A stretch of 64,000 bases of DNA from Xenorhabdus miraniensis. GTDB taxonomy: Bacteria > Pseudomonadota > Gammaproteobacteria > Enterobacterales > Enterobacteriaceae. The notes under the pieces are model-generated. The model made no database searches. It was not told the origin of the DNA and saw only the letters and a program-made list of their open reading frames with translations. Location: contig NZ_NITZ01000020.1 in assembly GCF_002632615.1 (NCBI RefSeq), forward strand, positions 1 to 64,000, written 5' to 3'. The position numbers and the translations under genes are program-made. Below are positions 8,701 to 16,750 of the stretch, piece after piece; the stretch's first letter is position 1, and every line of letters starts with the position of its first letter.

Positions 8701-11002
8701 TACCTACAGTAGCTGTTTCTCCTTCAGAAAGAGTATTAATCTTAACTTCCGGGGTTTTTATACTAAAATAGCTTCTTTCAGGAGTTAATCTGAACCAATT
8801 CTTTTTGAATCTAGTTAATCCCACTGGATGATACTTATCTGCTACCGCAATATAATAAAGTCCATCTTGCAATGTGGAAGGGAGAGAAAGACGCCAAGTT
8901 GGGAAGTTATCCTTCTCTAAATAGGTTGCATATTCTATTGGAATATCAGCAACATACTTACCTTTTTCTAACTCAATTTCTTGATAAGTACCCCCTTTTC
9001 CTTCTCCATCACATTGATTTCTTTCAGCAAATGAAGATGAATTATTCTCTTTCTTCATACATATATAATATTCTGAAGGCAAGATTATATCTTCATTCGG
9101 ATCAATGTATCTTTTATCATCACCTCCAATACCAAAAAAACTTTCACTTTTAATTTTTCCAGATAAAACCTCACGCGCATTTTTAATGTCGTTTGAACGA
9201 ATAAAATTAGGTTTGAAATACCCACCTTCAAGTCTATCCGCCATAGAATCCCGTAATTTTTCATCCAAAGGATCACTATTCTCAATCTTTTGTATTCCAC
9301 CCACATTAATTTCGGATTCGATTTTATTATAAACATCACCCCCTGAAACATTTAACAAATAAAACTTATGTTTATCATTATGTTTATTTGCACAATCGAA
9401 AGATTTAGTATTAAAAATACAAACAATATTCGCCTCATTAGAATAATTAACATCATATTCTAATTTTTTCCTATATACATTACTTTTATCCTCTTCATTT
9501 CGTTTAATTTTTAACTTAGTTAATTCTTTTGGTTTTAAACTTATGTTAACCTCATCATAAATGTATTTATTATCTGTAAGTTGTATTGCATTCAACTTAT
9601 AATCAGTCTCTTTATTAATATTGATTATTTTTTCATATTTTACAGCACATGACCAATATCCATACTCATTTGTTTTTATTACCTCTCCATCTTTTATTTC
9701 CTTACATAGTTTATCTTGAGTATAATAATTTTCTTTATTTAAATGAGATTTTAGTATCAATTTAACACCCGAATAAGGATCAGCATAACCGCGTATTATA
9801 AAATCCTTAGTAAATATAGTCGATTTATCAATTGGATAATCAATACCAAATTCTTTTGAAATAGAAGGTATTTTTGCCTTTACAGTATCTTCTCTCCATT
9901 CTTTTACTCGTTCTTCCGGTGAATATTTTGATGATTCCCTGGCGGTAATTGTTATTACATAATCTTCCATTTCATTAATATCTTCAGCAAAGAATTCTTC
10001 ATGTGGAATATGACAATCCCATTTTCCATTAAGCGGAATATTCCCACAATCATATACGTTTTTTTTCCCATTCCCAATAGAATAAACAACCTCTATTTTG
10101 CTACTTTTTCTTCCCAGGCCTTTAACAATAACATGCTTCCCTCTCTTTCTTAAATGACCATTCCAATCTGGACTGTTAATCCAAATTTGTTTCATTTTTT
10201 CAGCAAACAAATAGGCAGATTTACTAGTTACATCTGAAAAAAAAGAAAAAGGATAATTATCCTTATCTTCTTCCTTTTTTATTTTTAATACTTCATACCC
10301 CCAAGAAGTAACACCAATAATTGTATCATTCCAAATGATTGGCCCACCAGAATCTCCTCCTTGAGTAATTCCTGAATTTAATTTTTCATTTTCCTTTATC
10401 ATAAATCCCTGCCATCCTTTAGTATCTAAAGCCTTAGCAAAAAATTTCACATCAGCTCTGCGCAGGGTTCCATCATTACTTATTTCCTCACCTGTTTCTT
10501 CATTAATGCCTAGATTACCATAGCCATAAATAGAAGCATTATAATAATCTTCATTTAATTTTCCATAAACCTCATCATAGTTAAAAAAACGACGGATACG
10601 ACCATAATTATCTAATGACACTGGTTTTTCTAACTTCATAAGGGCGAAATCTTTATCAATGCTAGGTATTATAAAATCCTCAGGTTTTACAGAACTAATC
10701 ACATCTTTTTTATCATTTAAGATAAAATATTCTTTAATACCTTTTATTTTACAATGTGCAGCAGTTAAAACGTAGTCTTGTGAAATTAACGAACCACTAC
10801 AGAGTGGTGTATATTCATCATCTGATTTTTTTTCAGAAATATTAACAATCCACGATTTACACTTATCACCTCCAATGTCTATACAACTTTTTTCACCTCC
10901 ATAAATAGCCTTTAAAGGCGAGGATTTTAATGCAGAGTCAGAAAATGACTGGTCTAAATAAAATAAAAAAAATAGTATGAAAACAGTTCTAAAAATAGTC
11001 AT
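5702..11002 (-). CDS. Very large secreted trypsin-like serine protease with tandem Ig-like modules
   Basis: A 1766-residue protein. I chose ATG 11002 because it has a GAGG site and begins a signal peptide (MTIFRTVFILFFLFYL). Residues about 33-260 are a chymotrypsin-fold (S1) protease with an intact triad: H83 in LTAAHC, D118 in DKDFALMKL, S218 in GGDSGGPI. C68 and C84 flank the His as in trypsins. IYGG at 33-36 resembles the usual IVGG N-terminus of the mature enzyme but is preceded by Ala, so the activation cleavage is unclear. The rest is a chain of about ten or more Ig-like modules, most with a C-x(7-11)-W-x-C pair (for example CDILVDEQQNWSC). One module carries a hydrophobic glycine-rich insert. 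It lies 32 bases after the 592-residue gene. I do not recognise a named homologue; substrate and target are unknown. Confidence 0.8.
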   Translation of the reverse strand: MTIFRTVFILFFLFYLDQSFSDSALKSSPLKAIYGGEKSCIDIGGDKCKSWIVNISEKKSDDEYTPLCSGSLISQDYVLTAAHCKIKGIKEYFILNDKKDVISSVKPEDFIIPSIDKDFALMKLEKPVSLDNYGRIRRFFNYDEVYGKLNEDYYNASIYGYGNLGINEETGEEISNDGTLRRADVKFFAKALDTKGWQGFMIKENEKLNSGITQGGDSGGPIIWNDTIIGVTSWGYEVLKIKKEEDKDNYPFSFFSDVTSKSAYLFAEKMKQIWINSPDWNGHLRKRGKHVIVKGLGRKSSKIEVVYSIGNGKKNVYDCGNIPLNGKWDCHIPHEEFFAEDINEMEDYVITITARESSKYSPEERVKEWREDTVKAKIPSISKEFGIDYPIDKSTIFTKDFIIRGYADPYSGVKLILKSHLNKENYYTQDKLCKEIKDGEVIKTNEYGYWSCAVKYEKIININKETDYKLNAIQLTDNKYIYDEVNISLKPKELTKLKIKRNEEDKSNVYRKKLEYDVNYSNEANIVCIFNTKSFDCANKHNDKHKFYLLNVSGGDVYNKIESEINVGGIQKIENSDPLDEKLRDSMADRLEGGYFKPNFIRSNDIKNAREVLSGKIKSESFFGIGGDDKRYIDPNEDIILPSEYYICMKKENNSSSFAERNQCDGEGKGGTYQEIELEKGKYVADIPIEYATYLEKDNFPTWRLSLPSTLQDGLYYIAVADKYHPVGLTRFKKNWFRLTPERSYFSIKTPEVKINTLSEGETATVGSSSFLSGSSNVPGDEVAIKRRKIAHSLELEKNNQNLSNETVICTGAVVSDNGNWQCGKPIIFPAGTYELTAELIKEGKVVATDITHITIKDKNDDDEPEQKKFEINNPKNNSTVDPDNPITFSGTFSGPAGGGFGGFISSLIGGLWGVIEGIASAFSGALGFFWEFTIHPGDIFGGDTYMMTLQETQNGVNVGDPIKWAFTVPMRITEPKLGAQYRLNDKISIKGQGSPGQFVFVAGSEYLLPPEKVTFPISSSGFICTTTVDEKGKWACPDNPVLTATNEGKFFLYAAQYKKIGSAQLGELGDTYERTSQVTRRYEVTKTKIQITNPEHGAKIAKLPFTVSGTGEKGAQVYIEGFGGADDCNTTVDASSGQWSCGPYQPEEGKYTLSADQFISDQLNSTSQISFEVQTKTIKPVVITQPHNGGVYRHLDNILPQGTGEPGTTVCLAEKVLSQICQTGVTVDEQGNWEWIDGLDTAVKGEQKLVAMAFLDNVRQSTAKVTFKIEPTAGETALTVETPKEDEVIKTPSYTFSGTIPSNAKTVTVKAFSGHDDCLAKLNMEDYTWTCGPYSSVPGDYDVAVVDDAGSQINRSFKVRYGDNLQMRVLEPTEGEQIATPTHTISGKGQAGAIVVVSIAGKRICEVYVDENQYWACPDAVKSIPGDYRLFAQQWVDDEFPGKPVIRNYEVIYGVRDIAVITPTEGEKITTKTYEISGKGQIGARVTISSSGKKLCDILVDEQQNWSCPTVQSVLGEYQFLAQQWVDGTPSVRSITRNYEVLYGIQDIKIDTTADAFCLDQNSYRPTSAFVVGTATKGAYVSLKVESDGGYSSTCITQTLETDGSWSCRVDDIELGGYNLTARQSITSNGHSISPIVNQKVNITYNKDLRITEPFNRENYETTSWTRNSGWVNVSGTGTPESQVLIEVVESSSGNKKTAKVNVGKKGEWNYGEPFWGGFLLDIGNYTLNVSSQSCGQNQSANVYFSVAQAPPPIYCPPHAICYGK

Positions 11003-11034
11003 AGCAACCTCATTTAATATAAAAATAATTATTA

Positions 11035-12813
11035 TTACTGGATAACACAACTCATTCCAAGATCACTACCTGTACATTTTAGTGTTATTTCATCCCGTAC
11101 TGCATAATCCCTATTATTGTTACTCTCCTGAAAAGTAAAGATATATACTCCTCTCTTAGCATAATGTTTGCTTTCTCCTTTCCAATTACCTTTCTCATCA
11201 GGATCCGCTTCTTCGGAAAAATCAAGTTCATCGTATGATATTTCAACTTTAGGTATAAAATCCTGATCTTTATCTCCACCTATAATATTTTGCATAGATG
11301 TTCCACTAAATACTGTGAATACACTGTCATTTTTAGCTTCTACGGAAAAAACCTTAGAGCTCAATATAGTCACTTTTTTACTTTTTTGATTAGAACTATC
11401 ACTCGCTTCAATGCTTATAAAACCTATAGGAATTTTTATATCTTTAACTTCAAATTTATTATTTACAGCATTTCCTTCTATGATATTAATTTCCTCTTCA
11501 GTATCATCTAAAAGTTCCACAGTAACCTTGCCATCAGCAGCATGACCACTAATTGAGATGTTCTGTTCATCATAAATTGTTGAAGAAACAACTTCATGAT
11601 CTTTAGGGTTGGTTATTTCAATCGAACAATCCGGTGTACGATAGGAAATATTTGTTCCTACTAAACTGGGTAAAGTTGGTTTACTATCAGAAAGCATAAA
11701 AAATGCATTAACAGATACATTATAATTAATCCCGCAAACAGCATCTAAATCCTCCAAACTCCATTTACCCGTTCCAGTATCAACATTTGGAGTATAATTC
11801 GCTGTTGGTGAATAAATAGTCCCATCCCTTTTATAGCCTGTTATTTCCACTTGCATATTTCTGTCATGATCAGCCGTATCACTGTTCACTCGACCAGATA
11901 AACTATATTTCCCTGCCGGAATAGTTTGTCCATTCTGGATAGAAGTGATTGTTGCTCCACATGGCGGGCCATTTAAAGTGACTTCAGAATTTTCTATTTC
12001 TACAATGCTAATTTCTCCGGTAATGCCACAACCTATCCAGAGTTGACCCATCCAATTTTTATCATCCCCTGTAGATTGAACTGAATAATTATACGAATTA
12101 AAATTTGTCCTAATTTTAGGAAAAGTACCGTCTTCCATTAAACCTTTTCCTAAAATTGTAATATAGTTGTTCTCAACTGTTGAGTTCGGTTTAGGTGAGG
12201 TAATTATTGGAGGTGCCCAAGCGTTATAATCATCGATAGTTATAGCAATATTTTTAGCAGCAGGGAAAACTGTCATATTCTTACAATCTTCACCATCGCA
12301 AGTTGCTGTGATAGTAAGCTGACAATTATTGTTATTTTCAATATTAACGGCAGTTGTCCACTTTAAAGCCCATATATCAAATGATACTCTAATTTCAATG
12401 TCACATGATTTATATACTCCACCATACTCATAAATAGCAACATTCCACTTTAGAAATTTATCGTCCCCCTCACATCCCCACGGCCACCACCAAAAGGGTT
12501 TAAAGCTATTGGAATCTTCAATTTCCTCTTGATGTATGCTGTTAGGTTTTAAAATGATATTTTTATCTCCCGTTTCATACATACATGAAAAATTTAACAC
12601 TTTAATTTGCAAATCATAAAGCTGATTTTTATTCTCAAAAGTTAGATTATAAGTTTCTGATAAATCGCTTACTTTTCCATTTCCCTTTGATTTACTGTAA
12701 TTGTAATCTAAAGTAACATTATTACTCATCAATTCATTTGCATAAGCATTATTGAAAATAATTAGAATAATAAAAAACAACACATTATATAATTTTATTC
12801 TTTTTGTTTTCAT
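11035..12813 (-). CDS. Secreted Ig-like-module protein of unknown function, partner of the protease
   Basis: A 592-residue protein with a clear signal peptide (MKTKRIKLYNVLFFIILIIF, cut probably after NNAYA at 21-25) and no later membrane segment. ATG 12813 has GAGGG eight bases upstream. Residues 26-200 are unrecognised and include a tryptophan-rich patch, FWWWPWGC (107-114). From about residue 205 several bacterial Ig-like segments follow (ITSPKPNSTV, ITSIQNGQTI, ITNPKDHEVV). These start with the same I-x-x-P-x-x-x-x-x-V/I pattern as the modules of the downstream protease. Low G+C sets it apart from neighbours and suggests transfer. It could be an adhesin, a substrate, an inhibitor or a cofactor of the protease; nothing in the sequence decides this. 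Confidence 0.65.
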   Translation of the reverse strand: MKTKRIKLYNVLFFIILIIFNNAYANELMSNNVTLDYNYSKSKGNGKVSDLSETYNLTFENKNQLYDLQIKVLNFSCMYETGDKNIILKPNSIHQEEIEDSNSFKPFWWWPWGCEGDDKFLKWNVAIYEYGGVYKSCDIEIRVSFDIWALKWTTAVNIENNNNCQLTITATCDGEDCKNMTVFPAAKNIAITIDDYNAWAPPIITSPKPNSTVENNYITILGKGLMEDGTFPKIRTNFNSYNYSVQSTGDDKNWMGQLWIGCGITGEISIVEIENSEVTLNGPPCGATITSIQNGQTIPAGKYSLSGRVNSDTADHDRNMQVEITGYKRDGTIYSPTANYTPNVDTGTGKWSLEDLDAVCGINYNVSVNAFFMLSDSKPTLPSLVGTNISYRTPDCSIEITNPKDHEVVSSTIYDEQNISISGHAADGKVTVELLDDTEEEINIIEGNAVNNKFEVKDIKIPIGFISIEASDSSNQKSKKVTILSSKVFSVEAKNDSVFTVFSGTSMQNIIGGDKDQDFIPKVEISYDELDFSEEADPDEKGNWKGESKHYAKRGVYIFTFQESNNNRDYAVRDEITLKCTGSDLGMSCVIQ

Positions 12814-13287
12814 AAAGACAACCCTCAATTAAAAATAACATTGTTATTTAAATTAATGATGACACTTTTAAATCACGCTAAGCTTATTAAGGCTAATTTG
12901 CAACTGGATTGCTCTTATAAAACTTATAAAAAACCAAACGATTTTAAATTGTTATAATTATATGTCATGCAGATTAAACATTAAAAAACACACTAATGTA
13001 TCTATACTCTATAAGCTTCAAGTTGCAACCAGCAAGATAACGTGAAGCCTTATATTTCCCCGCGGTGTGGGGAGATATAACACGCATCTTGAAGTTGGAT
13101 TGGTATAAAATTGAATAGAATTTTAGTTTTTTATAAAAAATTCCATTCATTATCGTTGTTTTTGAATAGCTTTGACTATACACACAACTGTAGATAGGTT
13201 ACCCAACAAATTTTATATAACCGTTTCACAACCTTCCCTTCTTCACCCAACCTAATAACCTCATTTTTACAAACAAGAAAAAAATCA
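12814..13287. other. Non-coding interval between the protease locus and the trp promoter
   Basis: This very A+T-rich stretch must hold the promoter of the leftward two-gene locus. I could not choose a single convincing -35/-10 pair. It contains one palindromic repeat element (13002-13107, listed separately). The short ORFs seen here are translations of that repeat and are not supported as genes. Confidence 0.6.
13002..13107. repeat. Palindromic intergenic repeat element
   Basis: Both ends carry TATAC, a spacer, and TTCAAG followed by a GC step, in inverted orientation (TATACTCTATAAGCTTCAAG at the left; complement of CTTGAAGTTGGATTGGTATA at the right). The centre is a hairpin: TTATATTTCCCC at 13050-13061 against GGGGAGATATAA at 13069-13080. 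The left end resembles the element after sppA (58662). Such miniature palindromic elements are abundant in Xenorhabdus and Photorhabdus intergenic DNA, as far as I recall. Confidence 0.7.
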
Positions 13288-13316
13288 TTGACAAGTCGAA
13301 CTTGAACCAGTTTACT
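13288..13316 (+). promoter_or_regulatory. trp operon promoter
   Basis: The -35 TTGACA (13288-13293) and -10 TTTACT (13311-13316) are spaced 17 bases. The arrangement and the flanking bases closely follow the E. coli trp promoter (TTGACA, 17 bases, TTAACT, AGTAC). Confidence 0.92.
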
Positions 13317-13321
13317 AGTAC
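13304..13321 (+). promoter_or_regulatory. TrpR operator
   Basis: GAACCAGTTTACTAGTAC overlaps the -10 element and differs from the E. coli trp operator GAACTAGTTAACTAGTAC at two positions. It keeps the imperfect dyad with the CTAGT half-site. Repression by tryptophan-bound TrpR is therefore expected. Confidence 0.9.
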
Positions 13322-13379
13322 AGAGGTAAGGCAAACATTCTTAACCAAAAATACCATTCAGTAAATGAGGCACTTTACA

Positions 13380-13463
13380 ATGATCGTACTTATGCAAAAA
13401 GCGATGAAAAACCGTGGTTGGTGGCACAACTTCCCATTCAGGACGGTTGGCTCATGCACATAA
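13380..13463 (+). CDS. trpL: trp leader peptide
   Basis: A 27-codon reading frame with ATG 13380 and GAGG nine bases upstream; a second in-frame ATG is at 13392. It contains two adjacent Trp codons at 13419-13424 within MKNRGWWHNF, the hallmark of a Trp-sensing leader peptide. It lies between the trp promoter and the attenuator hairpin. It is longer than the 14-residue E. coli leader, and its Trp codons lie in the middle. Ribosome stalling there under tryptophan starvation would favour the antiterminated transcript. Confidence 0.9.
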   Translation: MIVLMQKAMKNRGWWHNFPFRTVGSCT

Positions 13464-13467
13464 GTAC
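13386..13467 (+). promoter_or_regulatory. Pairing region 1:2 of the trp attenuator
   Basis: Two complementary pairs span the leader-peptide frame: GTACTTATG (13386-13394) with CATAAGTAC (13459-13467), and AACCGT (13410-13415) with ACGGTT (13443-13448). Together they form the expected pause structure around the Trp codons. The alternative antiterminator between this downstream arm and the terminator's 5' arm is only loosely visible by eye (GGTT and GGC against GCC and AACC). Confidence 0.6.
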
Positions 13468-13483
13468 AGATATGCAAGTGCCG

Positions 13484-13510
13484 AAACCCGCCTAACAAGC
13501 GGGTTTTTTT
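13484..13510 (+). terminator. trp attenuator terminator
   Basis: AAACCCGC (13484-13491) pairs perfectly with GCGGGTTT (13499-13506) around a 7-base loop, followed by an unbroken T run to 13510. It lies 20 bases after the leader-peptide stop and 43 before trpE, as in classical trp attenuation. Confidence 0.95.
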
Positions 13511-13552
13511 ATAAATTGAATTTTTGCAATGAAGGTAATGACGGGGTGTAAA

Positions 13553-15115
13553 ATGACTGACGACAAAGAATTTAATATTTCAATAAATCAAACAGATACT
13601 GCTTACAAAACTGATCCAACACTGCTTTTCCATCAACTTTGTGGTCATCGTTCCTCTACATTATTATTAGAGTCTGCTGAAATTCAAAGCAAAAATAATA
13701 TCAAAAGCATCTTGATCATCGATAGTGCCATGCGTATTACAGCCAACAATCGTCAGGTTACTTTTGAAGCACTTACCGAAAATGGCCAAAATCTACTCCC
13801 TATACTTGCCAATTTACTCTCAGAAAAAGCCGAATTGAGTGTGAATTCTCAAGTTATTCAAGCAAAATTCCCTGCTGCCGAACACAATCTGGATGAAGAT
13901 AGTCGGTTAAAATCTGATTCAGTTTTTGACGCATTGCGGGCTTTAACAGCATTGGCATCGTTTACAGAATCCCCCGATGCCATCTTCGTTGGCGGGTTGT
14001 TTGCTTACGATTTAGTCGCTGGTTTTGAACTATTGCCCACAGTAGAAAACCGCCAGCGTTGTCCGGATTTCTGTTTCTATCTTGCAGAAACACTATTGGT
14101 GATTGACCATCGGTATGAGCACTCATCGTTACAAACTGTACTGTTTGGAGAATCCGATACGGAAAGGCAACGCCTTAACGAACGTATGGCAACATTGGCT
14201 TCCGCCATTTCAGAACCGCTTCAGCCATTCTTGCCTGTCAAACTGTCTGACATAACCATTGATTGCAATCGGAGTGATGAGCAATATGCGGATATTGTGC
14301 GGCAATTGCAGCAATCAGTTCGTCAAGGGGATGTCTTTCAGGTTGTTCCGTCACGGCGTTTTACCTTGCCATGCCCTTCTCCATTAAACGCTTACCACAC
14401 ACTGAAAAAACAAAATCCAAGCCCCTATATGTTTTTTATGCAAGATCAGGATTTTTGCCTGTTCGGAGCCTCACCAGAAAGTGCCCTTAAATATGATGCC
14501 AACAATCGCCAGATAGAAATTTATCCGATAGCCGGTACACGCCCACGCGGACGCAATGCCAACGGAGAATTAGATGCCGACCTTGATAGCCGAATTGAGC
14601 TGGAAATGCGTACTGACGCGAAAGAAATATCTGAGCATGTGATGCTGGTTGATTTGGCCCGTAACGATCTGGCTCGCATTTGTGAGCCGGGAAGCCGATA
14701 TGTCGCCGATTTAACCAAAGTCGATCGTTATTCGTTTGTCATGCACTTGGTTTCCCGTGTTGTCGGTACGCTTCGCCATGATTTGGATATTTTCCATGCC
14801 TATCAGGCCTGCATGAATATGGGTACGTTGACAGGAGCGCCTAAGGTTCGGGCCATGCAGCTCATTGCAGAACATGAAGGCGAACGGCGTGGTAGCTATG
14901 GTGGCGCAGTCGGCTATTTCACTGGCAAAGGAGATTTTGATACCTGCATTGTCATTCGTTCTGCCTATGTGGAAAACGGCCAAGCTACTGTACAAGTCGG
15001 AGCCGGTATTGTTTTGGATTCCATTCCCCAATCAGAAGTAGATGAAACACACAATAAATCCAGAGCCGTCATTCGCGCTATTGCCCAAGCCCATCAAGTA
15101 GAGGTGACATTCTAA
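13553..15115 (+). CDS. trpE: Anthranilate synthase component I
   Basis: A 520-residue enzyme, the same length as in E. coli. With TrpG it makes anthranilate from chorismate and glutamine, the first committed step of tryptophan synthesis. The Trp feedback-binding motif LLES is at about 38-41. The chorismate-binding domain fills the C-terminal half ([34 protein letters not shown]). An upstream in-frame ATG at 13529 lacks a good ribosome site; ATG 13553 has GGGG about 8 bases before it and gives the family length. Its TAA overlaps the trpG start by one base (TAATG), which suggests translational coupling. Confidence 0.96.
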
Positions 15116-15693
15116 TGGCGAATATTCTTCTGCTCGATAATGTTGATTCCTTCACCTATAACCTCGTGGACCAACTGAGAAGCCACAGTCATCAAGTCAT
15201 TATTTATCGCAATACTGTGGCTACAGATATCATTATTGCCAAACTCCACGAAATGGGATCTCCCCTGTTGATGCTGTCACCCGGCCCGGGGAAACCATCA
15301 GAAGCAGGCTGTATGCCTGAATTAGTCAAGCAAGTGATTGGAAAAATTCCGGTGATTGGCATTTGCCTTGGACATCAGGCAATTATTGAAGCCTATGGAG
15401 GAGAAGTCTCTGCTGCCCAGGAAATTTTGCATGGTAAAGCAACATCAGCCACTCATGATGGACAAGCTATGTTTTCCGGTCTGCCAAATCCCTTACCTGT
15501 TGCTCGTTACCATTCTCTTGCCGCTGTGCATATTCCTGCGATGTTGACAGTCTCGGCATCATGCGGAGATACCGTCATGGCAGTGCGTCATGATGAACAC
15601 AAGATTTGTGGGCTTCAATTTCATCCCGAATCTATCTTAACTACCCAAGGCGCTAAGTTGCTTGAACAAACTCTGGCGTGGGCACTGAATTAA
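15115..15693 (+). CDS. trpG: Anthranilate synthase component II (glutamine amidotransferase)
   Basis: A 192-residue class I glutamine amidotransferase that supplies ammonia to TrpE. The triad is visible: C84 in GICLGHQAI, and H170 and E172 in LQFHPESI. In E. coli this domain is fused to TrpD; here it is a separate gene, as in Serratia and several other genera. The separation is clean, with its own stop codon and a 56-base gap before trpD. Confidence 0.95.
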
Positions 15694-15749
15694 AAATGTT
15701 AGGTTTGAAGGTATCGAATTAAAGGCACTAAACTTGAAGGAATGGGAAA

Positions 15750-16748
15750 ATGCAATTGATTTTTGAAAAATTATTCAGTGCCCAAACACTGACACAGCAA
15801 GAAAGCCAGCAACTATTCACTGCCATTATTCATGGTGAGTTGAGTGATGCACAATTGGCTGCTGTATTAATTAGTCTGAAACTACATGGTGAACAACCAC
15901 AAGAAATTGCAGGTGCGGCCCAGGCATTCCTGGAAAATGCTGTTCCCTTTCCTCGTCCTGATTACATGTTTTGTGATATCGTCGGCACAGGCGGAGACGG
16001 TACAAACAGCATCAATATTTCAACGGCCAGCGCCTTTATTGCCGCAGCTTGTGGGCTTAAAGTGGCAAAACATGGTAACCGCAGTATTTCCAGCCGTTCT
16101 GGATCATCCGATTTACTGGCGGCATTCGGCATTGCATTGGATATTTGTGCCGAAGATTCACGCCGCGCTCTGGATGATATTGGTGTCTGTTTCCTATTTG
16201 CCCCTCAATATCACAGTGGCTTTCGTCATGCGGCACAAGTTCGCCAGCAATTAAAAACCCGGACATTATTCAATGTACTTGGCCCATTGATTAATCCTGC
16301 TCGTCCTCCCTTATCACTCATTGGAGTTTACAGTTCTGAATTAGTAGAACCCATAGCTCGTACCCTACAGGTTTTAGGTTATCAACGCGCCGCCGTTGTA
16401 CACAGTGGCGGTATGGATGAAGTCGCTTTACATGCCCCAACCTATGTTGCAGAACTCAATCATGGCGAGATTCAACAGTACCGGTTAACGGCCGCAGATT
16501 TTGGCTTACCGGGCCATTCTATATCTTCACTGAGAGGCGGAACCCCGGAAGAAAATCGCGATATGTTGGCACTATTACTGCAAGGCCGGGGGCAAAAAGC
16601 CCATGCCGATGCCGTAGCAGCGAATGTTGCTCTCTTGATGAAAATTCATGGGCACGAAGATCTACGAGAAAATACACAATTGGCACTCAATACCATTTAT
16701 AGCGGTCATGCTTATGAAAAAGTGACAGCATTGGCGGCAAGGATTTAA
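15750..16748 (+). CDS. trpD: Anthranilate phosphoribosyltransferase
   Basis: A 332-residue enzyme that joins anthranilate to PRPP in the second tryptophan-specific step. The PRPP-binding motif [14 protein letters not shown] lies near residues 79-92, with [15 protein letters not shown] shortly after and the family motifs [13 protein letters not shown] and [12 protein letters not shown] later. Ribosome site GAAGGAATGGG precedes ATG. It is unfused, in contrast to the TrpGD of E. coli. Only two bases separate it from trpCF. Confidence 0.95.
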
Positions 16749-16750
16749 TC

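Noticed and set aside
12974..13183. 69-codon minus-strand open frame
   Set aside because: It is the translation of the palindromic repeat element at 13002-13107 and has no ribosome site.
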